The notes beneath the pieces are model-generated. The model searched no databases. It saw nothing but the letters and a program-made list of their open reading frames with translations, and was not told the origin of the DNA. From NCBI GenBank assembly GCA_910575555.1, contig CAJTFX010000023.1, positions 1 to 64,000 of the forward strand: a DNA stretch of 64,000 bases. Direction: 5' to 3'. A program made the translations under genes and the position numbers. This stretch comes from Lachnospiraceae bacterium (GTDB lineage Bacteria > Bacillota > Clostridia > Lachnospirales > Lachnospiraceae). Of the stretch, positions 27,423-36,525 are shown piece after piece; the first letter of the stretch is position 1, and every line of letters starts with the position of its first letter.

Positions 27423-28667
27423 TTACTCAATAGTCCGTTCCGGTTCAAAGAAATATTTCTTGGCAACAATCGCAGCCGCTCCGATATAAGAAATCCCATT
27501 GCTGAGATCTGATTTTTTGATGCATTCTTCGGTATATCCCGCATCATATCTTTTGCAATAAGACATAAATATATCCCGTATTTCTTTATTTTCCAACATA
27601 GTGCCGTACAAAACAGTATTATCCGGCGCAAGAATTGTCATAACATTTACCACTGCCCTAGCCATCCGTTCAATACTGCTGCATAAAATCTCCTTCAGGA
27701 CAGGTTCACGCATCAGGCCATGTTCCTCTGTACACTCTTTGACCCATTGGATAAATAAATCTTCTGTAATCCTGCTGCCGTCGCCTTCCAGCGCCTGATA
27801 CAGGTAAGGGGTATTTTCCTCTGAAAAAGCAGATTTAATTTTATCCACAATGGCTTTTGTGGAAACCCTTGTCTCCAGGCATCCCTTTCGTCCGCACCGG
27901 CACTGAATTCCGTCAGGCTCAATGATATAGTGGCCGATTTCGGCGGCCCTGTTTTCTCTCCCCTCATAAATCCTGTTATTGATGACAATTGCGGAGCCAA
28001 CGCCCGGCCCCCATTTGACAAACAGAAGATCCTTATCCGTTTTTCCCAGGCCGTACGTCAGCTCCCCCTCCGCAAAAGCCTTCACATTGTTCTCCACGAT
28101 AACAGGGCAATGCATCAGTTCCTCCATAATACTCTGAACAGGAACTTTTTCTTTCCAGATTCCGTAAGCATGCAGGCTGAGCCCCCGCTTTCTGTCCACG
28201 ATTCCAGGAACGCATATTCCCATTCCCAGAATATCATCCCTGCTTCTGTGATTTTCCCAGAGAAGAACCTTGCTTTCCTTTGCTATCTCGCTTAAATACT
28301 CCTTTGGGTTCACCCGGACATCTGTCCTGAGTCTTTTATGCGCCAATTCTACGCCTCGGATATTTGTGATGGCAATCCAGGTAAAAGCAGTCTCCACGCT
28401 TACCGCTATCACACATTTATATTCCTCATTGATATCAACCAGCACTTTCTTGCGCCCGGCCCTTCTTTCTTCCTGCACCTCTCCCTTTTCAACGATCTTT
28501 CCCTCTTCCATCATCTCTGTGCACAAAAGGGTCACGGCCGCCGGAGTCAGACCCACCTGTTTCGCAATGTCTTTTCTGGACATCGCCCCCTGGCTGTTTA
28601 GCAATGACAGAATCACAGAGCGGTTTCTCACCTTCACATTCTCAAGATTCATTCCTGTTCGTCCCAT
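27423..28667 (-). CDS. ROK family regulator of the sulfoquinovose locus
   Basis: This 414-residue protein has an N-terminal winged helix-turn-helix (SRKDIAKQVGLTPAAVTLLC, about 29-48). A ROK sugar-binding domain follows, with the zinc motif CRCGRKGCLET (about 255-265), the FVKWGPGVGSAIV phosphate-like loop and the EIGHYI motif. Most such NagC/XylR proteins are repressors released by a sugar ligand. It is the last gene of the run of sulfoquinovose genes on this strand and is 101 bp downstream of the isomerase gene. Its likely ligand is sulfoquinovose or a pathway intermediate. A pair of GTATCATA repeats lies at its own promoter. Confidence 0.85.
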   Translation of the reverse strand: MGRTGMNLENVKVRNRSVILSLLNSQGAMSRKDIAKQVGLTPAAVTLLCTEMMEEGKIVEKGEVQEERRAGRKKVLVDINEEYKCVIAVSVETAFTWIAITNIRGVELAHKRLRTDVRVNPKEYLSEIAKESKVLLWENHRSRDDILGMGICVPGIVDRKRGLSLHAYGIWKEKVPVQSIMEELMHCPVIVENNVKAFAEGELTYGLGKTDKDLLFVKWGPGVGSAIVINNRIYEGRENRAAEIGHYIIEPDGIQCRCGRKGCLETRVSTKAIVDKIKSAFSEENTPYLYQALEGDGSRITEDLFIQWVKECTEEHGLMREPVLKEILCSSIERMARAVVNVMTILAPDNTVLYGTMLENKEIRDIFMSYCKRYDAGYTEECIKKSDLSNGISYIGAAAIVAKKYFFEPERTIE

Positions 28668-28690
28668 ATCTCACCATTTCCTGTTCTATC

Positions 28691-28736
28691 GTATCATATA
28701 TAAAGCATTTGTATCATACATCGCCCTTCTATTATA
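28691..28736 (-). promoter_or_regulatory. ROK gene promoter with paired repeats
   Basis: On the minus strand a -10 candidate TATAAT (28731-28736) is followed by two direct copies of the motif GTATCATA (plus-strand 28691 and 28711), exactly 20 bp apart, just before the ROK start codon. Two helical turns of spacing suits one dimeric regulator; autorepression is the inference. No convincing -35 is seen. Confidence 0.45.
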
Positions 28737-28767
28737 CAATAGATATGCCTGCTTTTGCGAATAAATC

Positions 28768-30108
28768 TTAATATTCGCAAACATCCAGGCCGAGTATATG
28801 TCCTAAAATCTTAAGTTCTTCTCTCACATCACCATAAATAACAATAAAATGGGGTTCCCATCCGTCCAGAACGCTTTTGTTTACAATTTCCTGAGCCGAA
28901 TGCCTGGTTTTTACTACAACAGAGGTTCCGCAGAACTGCTTTGGCTTGTCCAAAGCTTCTCCCAAAGCCAGAAAGAACCGGAAATTTCCGTCGGCCCTTT
29001 TCCCGATCCTGAATACGGTAACTGCCTCACACGCCCTGCAGCCAAATTCCATCACCGGCCCAATCTTCCGGTTGGGGTGCACGCCAATCTGCGCTCCGGT
29101 ATCGGGATGCGCCAGAGAGCAGGCAGCCGTTCCGCAATGCCAGAATGTAATGGTATTCTCCTGTTCATCCATAGAAACCGGATCTCCGAAGAACACTGCC
29201 TGTTTGGTCAGATCCATCCCCAGATACATGGACAGCGCGCCGTATACGTCCGATTCACAGCTTGCAGCTACTCCCATGTCATTGAGCATTGCCAGAACCC
29301 CGCAGACCGGCGTGCCGAATTCTGTAAAGAAATCCGGCCAGCAGCGGGAGGACAGCGCTCCAATGCGATGTTCCTTTACATACTCCTGGTAAGCTCTGTA
29401 CAATCTTGCAAAATCATTCTGGTTCTGTTCCGGCATTGCCTCAAGCCCTGAAGATGCCGCCTTCAGTTCTTCCAGATAGGAAACACACTCTTGAGGCTGA
29501 TAAGATTTTGCCTTCTGTATCAGCTCTCTGGCCTCCACAGATTCCAGGGTCACGCCGAAACTTTTGAGCATATCGATATCCATTGCCCTGCCGAAACCGA
29601 ACCCCTGAGGCGTATGGCCAACAGCCGCCAGCTTTAATTCCCCCAATGATTTCTTCAGCTTCGCAGCTTTTGTAAACGCCTCAATCTTTTTCTTTACAGC
29701 TTCCTCATCCGGCGCGCCGAAAATATATTCAAAGTTCCCGCCTCGGACATGCATCAGCGCATTTGCAGCCGAATAGGCCCCTGTCAGAGAATTCAGGCGC
29801 AGACGCCCGCCGTCAATGACAGGCTCCCGCAAGGTCCACAAAAGAAGAGGGCAGTCAAACCCCTTTAACACTTCGCTGATATATGCAGAATTGGCAAACG
29901 TAACATTCTGGACAATCACAGCGTCCGGTGAAATTTCCTCCAGAAACCGGTTCAAATCCTCAATAGACAAAAGCATCTTCTCCGGGTATTTTCCATCTTC
30001 CGTTATTCCGGAAATAAGTTTCACTGATTTTTCAAATTCTGTCTGCGCGCTTTCCAGATGAAAGGTAGGAACCCCAATCGGAAGATACGCTATCTGAAAT
30101 TCTTTCAT
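28768..30108 (-). CDS. sftI: FucI/AraA-fold isomerase, probable sulfoquinovose isomerase
   Basis: This 446-residue protein belongs to the L-fucose/L-arabinose isomerase superfamily: it has the CWPDFFTEFGTPVCGVLAML stretch with metal-ligand Glu, then ASCESDVYGALSMYLG, and the C-terminal WHCGTAACSLAH. In the transaldolase-type sulfoglycolysis pathway of Firmicutes, sulfoquinovose is first isomerised to 6-deoxy-6-sulfofructose. This is the best candidate for that step, as it is the only sugar-isomerase fold in the cluster. The DUF4867 cupin-like protein at 34988 is the alternative. It lies 60 bp after the exporter gene and ahead of the ROK regulator. The name follows the cluster, not a tested activity. 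Confidence 0.75.
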   Translation of the reverse strand: MKEFQIAYLPIGVPTFHLESAQTEFEKSVKLISGITEDGKYPEKMLLSIEDLNRFLEEISPDAVIVQNVTFANSAYISEVLKGFDCPLLLWTLREPVIDGGRLRLNSLTGAYSAANALMHVRGGNFEYIFGAPDEEAVKKKIEAFTKAAKLKKSLGELKLAAVGHTPQGFGFGRAMDIDMLKSFGVTLESVEARELIQKAKSYQPQECVSYLEELKAASSGLEAMPEQNQNDFARLYRAYQEYVKEHRIGALSSRCWPDFFTEFGTPVCGVLAMLNDMGVAASCESDVYGALSMYLGMDLTKQAVFFGDPVSMDEQENTITFWHCGTAACSLAHPDTGAQIGVHPNRKIGPVMEFGCRACEAVTVFRIGKRADGNFRFFLALGEALDKPKQFCGTSVVVKTRHSAQEIVNKSVLDGWEPHFIVIYGDVREELKILGHILGLDVCEY

Positions 30109-30168
30109 TTTTCATCCCATCCTTTTTCTCAATCTCTGCTGTTTCGCAGGAAAATTCATCTTCTGCCG

Positions 30169-30918
30169 CTATTTCACAAGCAGGCTGATTCCTGAGATAA
30201 ACAGCAGAATATATGTTATTTTCATAAACAGTTCCTGGCTCATGCGTTGATAGAGCCTGGTTCCCAGAGCCATGCCCGCAATCATAAAGGGAACCGCAGT
30301 TACTTGTGTCTGCACCAGGCCCGGAGTCCACAGCCCGACCCGGATATCATCGATTAAAATCACGGAATTTAAGATAATCCAAACAGTTGATATGGTGGCG
30401 CGGAAACTCACTTTATCTTTCACCGCCCCGGACAGATAGCCAATCAGCAGCGGCCCGCCGCAGACAAACATTCCGTGAACCACACCGGAACTAATCAGAA
30501 GAGCATATCCTTTGCCGCCGTTTCCCTCTGGCTGTATCTCTTCCTGTTTTGATTTCCCTCTGGCTTTAAAAGAAATGTGCAGGCCCGAAACAGCAAGACC
30601 CATAACAAAAATCCCCAGACATTTGTACAGAATTTCTTCTTTTCCGGCAAACAGCGCTTTCAGCCCAAACCCGGCCGCCATGCCGGCCGCCATCACAAGA
30701 ACCACCTTTTTCAGTTCCTTTTTGTCCGCCTGTTTTCCGTTTGTTATCCATACATATACGCCGGACAATAATCCAAGCACATTCAAAATGGGCTTTGCCG
30801 TCTCATATCCCACTAGCATCAGGCCAGGAGGCATTGCGAGGATGGTCCCCGCAAAGCCTGTAATTCCCTGAATAATATTGGTCAGAAAAATAATGAGGAA
30901 AAAAATCGGATACTTCAT
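30169..30918 (-). CDS. TauE/SafE family exporter, probable DHPS exporter
   Basis: This 249-residue membrane protein has about eight hydrophobic segments and the family's paired repeats (GITGFAGTILAMPPGLMLVG near the N terminus, and VVHGMFVCGGPLLIGYLSGA in the second half). TauE/SafE proteins export organosulfonates or sulfite. In sulfoquinovose clusters this type is thought to expel the C3 sulfonate end product, here probably 2,3-dihydroxypropane-1-sulfonate, because a reductase (not a dehydrogenase) is encoded alongside. Its ATG directly follows the stop codon of the GH31 gene, so the two are translationally coupled. Confidence 0.82.
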   Translation of the reverse strand: MKYPIFFLIIFLTNIIQGITGFAGTILAMPPGLMLVGYETAKPILNVLGLLSGVYVWITNGKQADKKELKKVVLVMAAGMAAGFGLKALFAGKEEILYKCLGIFVMGLAVSGLHISFKARGKSKQEEIQPEGNGGKGYALLISSGVVHGMFVCGGPLLIGYLSGAVKDKVSFRATISTVWIILNSVILIDDIRVGLWTPGLVQTQVTAVPFMIAGMALGTRLYQRMSQELFMKITYILLFISGISLLVK

Positions 30919-32925
30919 TTAATTCACCCCATATTTTCTTCTGATCTTTTCAAAAATTTCTGTATAAGCAGAACCTTTCCGGTAAAATGCAGGGGGAAAG
31001 CCAAGCTTTGCCGGCACAGTAATATCCCCGCCCCTGTACTCCCGGCCGGTCCAGAGATGAATCCATGCATCCTTGGGCAGATATAAGTTCCATTCTGTCT
31101 GTTCCGCCAGGTACACCGGAGCAATCAGCATCTCACTGCCAAACAGGTACTCATATTGGATATCATAAGATTTTTCATCTTCTTCATACTGCATAAACAA
31201 TGGACGCTGCACCGGAATTCCCCTCTGGGCGTTGATTTTTACCATATCTCTGGTATAAGGAGCCAGCATGGTATAAATATCCGTAAGCCTTGCCAGCCGT
31301 TCCATGGCATCTTCATCCTCATAATATTGGAAATTCGTATCCGGACGGTTACCTTCATGGGTTCTCATAAAGGGCGTAAACATTGCCATCTCCGCCCAGC
31401 GCAGGAACACTTCTTTTGTCCTGGTATTGCCGAACAAAGAAGTATATCCGCCGATATCGCTGTGGGTCAGTCCGCATCCCGTCATGCCGGCGCTTAACGC
31501 CGCACAGATTACGGATGCAAGCCCGTCATGAACGGTAAAGTCCACCGACTGATCCCCTGCCCACAGCAAAGTGCAATATTTCTGGCTTCCCGCGCCGCCT
31601 GCCCGCATGAAATACACGGCCTCTCCAAGCTTCCCGCTTTCTTTTACCGCCTCATAATTGCATTTCGCCCAGAGCGCCGGCCAGCGGTTATGCTCAATCA
31701 TGGGAGACATTCCGCTGAACAGAACAATATCATCTGTAGGCAGATATTCTCCAAAATCAGCCATCCATCCGTCCGCTCCAATGTCCAACATGTAAGTTTT
31801 AATAATATTCTTAAACCATTCATAAGCCTCAGGATTGCTTAAATCCACCACACCGCAGTAGAATTCGCCGAAATCCACCAGATAATCGCTTCCGTCACTC
31901 TTTTTCGCAAAATATCCTTTCTCTTTTCCTTCCTGATACAAAACGCCGTCCTCCACCAGATATGGATTGATATAATTCAGGAAACGGATATTTTCCTCCT
32001 TTATCTCTTTGATTTTTTCCGGCAGGCCGGGATACATATCAGCATTGTATCTCCAGTCCCACTGCAGCCGTTTTCCGAAAGAAGTCTCACGCTTGCCGAC
32101 CCAGTCCTGGCACCAGACCCCCGACACTTTAATTCCCTTTTCCAGTGTCTTATCCAAAATTCCGAAAGAACGCCCGCTGCCGCCCTGAACGCCGATTACC
32201 AACCCGTTATAAACCCAATCCGGAAGCTCCGGCTGCCTTCCGAAAAATGCCGTCAGCTTTTCCATCAGTAATTCAAAGGTCTGCGCTGCTTCAATCCGAA
32301 CGGTTCTGGGTATTTCCCATATTTGAAGCTCGTGAAACGTCTCATTTCTGAAATCAAAATCAGCGTATGCAGTAGAGTCCACATGCAGGTAATAATGCTT
32401 CGTAGATACATACGTAGGCTGAGGATAGTTGGTGTTGTAATAATCTCCGCCGGCCTTGTTCTCCACATCCGACCGCCAGGTTACATAGGTGGTTTTATCC
32501 CTGCCCACGCCCGGTTCAGAGGTCCAGATGGGAAAATGCCTTCCCCTCAGATTAAAATATGACATCTGCTCTCCGCAGCCGTAACACTTTTCTCCAGCGT
32601 CCGCAGAAGTCCGCAGCCAGAAACGGTTGACTCTTTGATCCTCCTGCTCAAAAGAGAGGGTGCATAAATCATCTCCACACACTGCTTCCGCCGTGATTTT
32701 ATCCTCAAATTCCAGTCTGCAGCCGTCCTGCGTCTCTTTTACAGCCGTTAATTTCAGAGGATATCTTTCCTCCACATAATCTTCAATCTTAAAATTGCCC
32801 CGGTACATATCCACCGTCTCTTTTCCAAATCCCACGTATATCATAGGGCGCTCCTGGCTATGCTCCAAAATTACCTGTCCCTGATATTCCAACTGAAATC
32901 TTCCGTCCCCAACATGAATCTTCAT
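30919..32925 (-). CDS. Sulfoquinovosidase (GH31)
   Basis: This 668-residue glycoside hydrolase has the GH31 nucleophile Asp in GWMADFGEYLPTD (about residue 390) and the acid/base Asp in LLWAGDQSVDF (about 457). Three residue sets match the sulfonate-binding signature of E. coli YihQ: an R-x-x-W pair in GKRLQWDW (about 286), the QDW motif before it, and the Tyr of HSDIGGYTS. This separates it from plain alpha-glucosidases. It releases sulfoquinovose from sulfoquinovosyl glycerol or the deacylated plant sulfolipid. No signal peptide is seen, so it acts in the cytoplasm. The ATG at 32925 is used because AGGAGG is seven bases upstream. Confidence 0.88.
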   Translation of the reverse strand: MKIHVGDGRFQLEYQGQVILEHSQERPMIYVGFGKETVDMYRGNFKIEDYVEERYPLKLTAVKETQDGCRLEFEDKITAEAVCGDDLCTLSFEQEDQRVNRFWLRTSADAGEKCYGCGEQMSYFNLRGRHFPIWTSEPGVGRDKTTYVTWRSDVENKAGGDYYNTNYPQPTYVSTKHYYLHVDSTAYADFDFRNETFHELQIWEIPRTVRIEAAQTFELLMEKLTAFFGRQPELPDWVYNGLVIGVQGGSGRSFGILDKTLEKGIKVSGVWCQDWVGKRETSFGKRLQWDWRYNADMYPGLPEKIKEIKEENIRFLNYINPYLVEDGVLYQEGKEKGYFAKKSDGSDYLVDFGEFYCGVVDLSNPEAYEWFKNIIKTYMLDIGADGWMADFGEYLPTDDIVLFSGMSPMIEHNRWPALWAKCNYEAVKESGKLGEAVYFMRAGGAGSQKYCTLLWAGDQSVDFTVHDGLASVICAALSAGMTGCGLTHSDIGGYTSLFGNTRTKEVFLRWAEMAMFTPFMRTHEGNRPDTNFQYYEDEDAMERLARLTDIYTMLAPYTRDMVKINAQRGIPVQRPLFMQYEEDEKSYDIQYEYLFGSEMLIAPVYLAEQTEWNLYLPKDAWIHLWTGREYRGGDITVPAKLGFPPAFYRKGSAYTEIFEKIRRKYGVN

Positions 32926-33015
32926 TTCCATACCTCCTGTTCCCTTTTCACGCAGCTGGCTGTCCGCCAACCATCCTTTCTATGATCCGCCTTTTCTATC
33001 CCCTGAAACACCTGC

Positions 33016-34764
33016 CTATTTTGCCGCTTCAGCACCACGCTTCTTTTTCTCCCGAAAAGCCAATACTGCCGTCTCAGCCGCCAAAACCGCCGTTACGCAG
33101 AGAATCAGCGCCTGATTCTTGTCTTTTGCGGCTAATCCCAGAGGAGAGAACATAAAATATTCATAGAGCAAAAAGGACACCAGCCAGACTGCTATTGCGT
33201 TTTTATGTTTCCACGGAGTCATGTCATAGTCGTCCGTTCTTGTAAAATCACTGTTAAATTCCTTCTGATTCGGCGAAATCTTACTGCAGACAAAAATAAT
33301 CGCCAGCATGACCACAAATGAAATGGCATAAATATGCATATAGTTGATTCCGCATATGGCTTTTGTAATCGGCAGATTGATATGCCGGAACCAGAATTTA
33401 TACCCGGAATAAAAAAAAATGTGCCAGACGGTAGCGCATACCGCCCCTAAGGCAGAGCCTCTTTTGGAAAACATGCCGATTAAAACAATGGTAATAATCG
33501 GAATATTATAAAATCCGGTAAAACTCCGCCCAAAATCATACAGCCCGCTGCTCAGTACGTCTAAAAACGGCGTAAAAACAATGGCAAAGGCCGCAAATCC
33601 CCAACCGATTTTCTTTGCCAGCTTTACCGTGGCTTCTTCGGAAAGATCCGGCCGGAAAACCGGCTTATAGATATCTATCATGAATACGGTGCTTGCCGCA
33701 TTCAGGAACGAATTATAGGTGGAAATAATGGAACCGAACAATGCCGCGCAGAACAATCCCACCACCGGCCAGGGGAGAGTTTTTGCAACCAGCGTCGGAT
33801 ATGCAAAATCCTTGCTTTCCAGTCCCGGAACCAGCCTTGCGGCAATGACTCCCGGAAGCACCAAAAGAAACGGAACCAACATCTTTAAAAAACCGGATAA
33901 CAGTACCCCTTTCTGCCCTTCTTTCAAGTTCTTTGCGCCAAGAGCACGCTGAATCAGCACCTGGTTCGTACCCCAGTAGAACAGGTTGGCCAGAAGCATT
34001 CCGGTAAAGATACATGCAAAGGGCACCGGATCTGCCTTGCCGCCAATGGCATTTAATTTTTCCGGCGCATGGTTCAAAACATCTGCGACGCCTGCTGTAA
34101 ATCCGCCCCCGTTGGCTTTCCCAAGGGCAATAAATCCAAATACTACCACAAAAACAGATCCCACAATCAGAAGTATGCCGTTGATGGTATCTGACACCGC
34201 CACAGCTTTCATGCCTCCGCATACCGCATACACCGCACCGATAACGCCCACCAGTACAATCAGAATTGTCAGCGCCATTCTTGAACTGATTCCAAAAATA
34301 GAGCCTACGTCAAATATCTGATTAAAGGCAATGGCTCCTGCATACAAACAGACCGGAATACCAATTACCAGATAGCCAATCAGAAACAGGATGGACACCA
34401 TTCTCCGCACGCCGACACCGTAACGTTCCTCCATAAATTCCGGAAGCGTTGTGTATCCTTTTTTCAGATACAGCGGAAGAAAAATAAAGGCCATTACAAT
34501 CGTCGCAATGACAGCCGTGGCTTCCCAGGCCATTCCTGACATATTGGCTTCATAAGACTGCCCCGAAAGGCCTACCAGATTCTCCGCAGACAAATTGGTA
34601 AGCAGCATCGACCCTGCGATAAACGTGCCTCCAAGGCCGCTTCCTGCCAGAAAATATCCTTTCGCGGTAGACTGATCATCCCCGCTTACAATTTTGGCGG
34701 AGATCACGGCAACCAATGCCGTAAAAAACACAAATGTTACAAGCGTAAATACCAAATGCTCCAT
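33016..34764 (-). CDS. Sodium:solute symporter, probable SQ/SQGro importer
   Basis: This 582-residue SSS-family transporter has about 13-14 membrane segments. It has the N-terminal ...SAENLVGLSGQSYEANMSGM region, the conserved GGMKAVAVSDTINGILLIVG (Na+ site helix 5-6) and the YNSFLNAASTVFMIDIYKP motif of helix 8. Genes of this class accompany sulfoquinovosidase clusters and would bring in sulfoquinovose or its glycerol glycoside with Na+. It has its own gap of 223 bp upstream, with a promoter candidate overlapped by a copy of the cluster's operator sequence, and is followed by the GH31 gene. Confidence 0.85.
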   Translation of the reverse strand: MEHLVFTLVTFVFFTALVAVISAKIVSGDDQSTAKGYFLAGSGLGGTFIAGSMLLTNLSAENLVGLSGQSYEANMSGMAWEATAVIATIVMAFIFLPLYLKKGYTTLPEFMEERYGVGVRRMVSILFLIGYLVIGIPVCLYAGAIAFNQIFDVGSIFGISSRMALTILIVLVGVIGAVYAVCGGMKAVAVSDTINGILLIVGSVFVVVFGFIALGKANGGGFTAGVADVLNHAPEKLNAIGGKADPVPFACIFTGMLLANLFYWGTNQVLIQRALGAKNLKEGQKGVLLSGFLKMLVPFLLVLPGVIAARLVPGLESKDFAYPTLVAKTLPWPVVGLFCAALFGSIISTYNSFLNAASTVFMIDIYKPVFRPDLSEEATVKLAKKIGWGFAAFAIVFTPFLDVLSSGLYDFGRSFTGFYNIPIITIVLIGMFSKRGSALGAVCATVWHIFFYSGYKFWFRHINLPITKAICGINYMHIYAISFVVMLAIIFVCSKISPNQKEFNSDFTRTDDYDMTPWKHKNAIAVWLVSFLLYEYFMFSPLGLAAKDKNQALILCVTAVLAAETAVLAFREKKKRGAEAAK

Positions 34765-34910
34765 ATTTCATCCTCCCAAACTTTAAATCTTTGTGTCATT
34801 TGCCTATTTCTCGAATTCTTCGTTTGTGATAGAATGAATCCGAAATATCTTATTTCAATCGGCAATAGGCAGAGACTGTATGAAATATGTCCAGTATTTA
34901 TCATCTTTGC

Positions 34911-34950
34911 ATATTGCCGTTTTTATACCCGCATGTCAATTAATCAAATT
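34911..34950 (-). promoter_or_regulatory. Candidate internal promoter and operator half-site
   Basis: On the minus strand TTGACA (34934-34939), 17 bp and a weak CAATAT (34911-34916) precede the symporter gene. Next to and overlapping the -35 is AATTTGATTAATT (34938-34950), which matches the first part of the 23-bp repeats at 37227 and 37392. A TAGAGC-loop-GCTCTA hairpin (34969-34990) overlaps the stop of the upstream gene. Confidence 0.5.
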
Positions 34951-34987
34951 ACTGCCCTGTTCGTTTAGAGCATTTTTCAAACACGCT

Positions 34988-35653
34988 CTAGTAGAACAGC
35001 TCCCTGTTCTCCCCAAGCATTCCCGGATAGGCGCCTTGGCGAATCAGCGGCTCTCGCTCCGGGTGTGCCAGCACCCACTTATTCATCATAAGCAGAAGCC
35101 GTTCCTCCTTTTCCACCCTTTTGCCCGCATCCCGCAGCGGCGTATTAGTTCCCCGGGGAAGCACAACAATATCCTTAAATCCCTGATCGCACACTCTGCA
35201 GGGTGACAAATGGAGCGTTGTCTGGTACATCTCAATCGCCGTTCCCTGCTCCACAAAAAACACTTCCGCGTCTTCTGTCCTGTAAGTATTATCGCGAATG
35301 TCCCAGACATGCCCCAGCACAAGCATAAAATCTGTTACGGCAATATTAATTTCGCTTCCCTTATGATACTCAAATCCGTTATAGGTTGTATTTCTCCCAT
35401 TGCAGTATCCCGCCTGCACAGGCATTCCGCCATAAAATCTGTTTTGAATTGCCTGAAAGACTTCCATGTCCTCCAGTTCCTTCACGGATGCCAGATACAC
35501 ATTTCCCTCCGGCGGAATCTGCGTCTCTTTTTCCATATATCCGATCCATTCATGGAAATCATACCCTTCCACAATTCGTCCGTAAGTCAGAAATCTTTTA
35601 TCTGTAACCGGATAAACCGCCGCCTGGTTCCTGGCCCGCAATCGTTCTATCAT
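34988..35653 (-). CDS. sftX: DUF4867 cupin-like protein of sulfoquinovose clusters
   Basis: This 221-residue soluble protein of unknown reaction has the pattern of a cupin barrel. Candidate metal ligands lie in EYHKGSEINIAVTDFMLVLG, VFFVEQGTAIEMYQTTLHL and the following HLSPC. DUF4867 genes are a constant partner of the transaldolase and GH31 genes in Firmicutes sulfoquinovose clusters. The role has been left open: possible mutarotase, lyase or an isomerase of the KduI type. Here the gene lies between the reductase (7 bp away) and the symporter. GAGAGG upstream of the ATG supports the start. Confidence 0.75.
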   Translation of the reverse strand: MIERLRARNQAAVYPVTDKRFLTYGRIVEGYDFHEWIGYMEKETQIPPEGNVYLASVKELEDMEVFQAIQNRFYGGMPVQAGYCNGRNTTYNGFEYHKGSEINIAVTDFMLVLGHVWDIRDNTYRTEDAEVFFVEQGTAIEMYQTTLHLSPCRVCDQGFKDIVVLPRGTNTPLRDAGKRVEKEERLLLMMNKWVLAHPEREPLIRQGAYPGMLGENRELFY

Positions 35654-35660
35654 AAATTTT

Positions 35661-36515
35661 TCATCCTCTCACCGCTTTTATTGTCGCGCAGAAATCCTCT
35701 TTGCCATAGCCGGCCTCCATCGCTTTGTCATATACCTTTTTGGCAACCGCTTCTCCCGGCATATCCACACCCTGCTCTTTTGCCATGGTCATACAGATAT
35801 TGACATCCTTATACATATTTTCTACGGAAAAAGCCGTTGTATAATCCCCGTCCCGAATAGGAGCCGCTTTGCCGTCCAAATAGAAATTCTGGCCGCCGCC
35901 GTAAGAAACAGCTTTTGTAAACATATCCACGCCGATCCCGTATGTACCTGCCAGTGTCAATGTTTCATTTACACCGTTTTGAATCTGGGATACCAGGGCA
36001 TTGTGGCAGATTTTCATCACCAGTCCTTTTCCGTTTTCTCCCATTCGTATAACATTTTCACCCATATAAGAAAGAATTGGCAGAATCTTTTCAAACAGCG
36101 CTTCTTCACACCCCACATAGATTCCCAGTTTTCCCGCAACTGCCGCCGGCTTTGATTTCACCACAGGCGCGTCCGCAAACTGCGCGCCGGCTGCTTTGAT
36201 CATTTTAGAAATTTCCACAGAAACAGAGGGCTCTATGGTGCTCATATCAATGCAGATCTTACTGCTGTCCATAGCTTCCTTTACTTCCTGATAAACTGCC
36301 ATGGAATGCTCTGACTTGGGAACCATAGAAATAATCACATCCGCCTTTTTCGCAACTTCCAAAGAACTTTCGCAGGCCGCCGCCCCTTTGGATGCCAGAA
36401 GTTCTCTCTTTTCTTTTACAAAATCAAACACATATACTGTATCGTCATGCTTCTTTACAATGTTCTCGCTCATGGATTCCCCCATGATGCCAAGTCCGAT
36501 AAATCCGATTTTCAT
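35661..36515 (-). CDS. Probable sulfolactaldehyde reductase (HIBADH family)
   Basis: This 284-residue beta-hydroxyacid dehydrogenase has an N-terminal Rossmann fold with MKIGFIGLGIMGESMSENI, the family motif DAPVVKSKPAAVAGKLGIYV (substrate-binding), and the catalytic Lys in GLVMKICHNAL. In the pathway it would reduce 3-sulfolactaldehyde with NADH to 2,3-dihydroxypropane-1-sulfonate, as E. coli YihU does. The long N-terminal extension of the open frame is dropped because ATG 36515 has AGGAGGGG nine bases upstream and starts the Rossmann fold directly. It lies 10 bp downstream of the transaldolase gene. Confidence 0.82.
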   Translation of the reverse strand: MKIGFIGLGIMGESMSENIVKKHDDTVYVFDFVKEKRELLASKGAAACESSLEVAKKADVIISMVPKSEHSMAVYQEVKEAMDSSKICIDMSTIEPSVSVEISKMIKAAGAQFADAPVVKSKPAAVAGKLGIYVGCEEALFEKILPILSYMGENVIRMGENGKGLVMKICHNALVSQIQNGVNETLTLAGTYGIGVDMFTKAVSYGGGQNFYLDGKAAPIRDGDYTTAFSVENMYKDVNICMTMAKEQGVDMPGEAVAKKVYDKAMEAGYGKEDFCATIKAVRG

Positions 36516-36525
36516 AACTCCCCTC

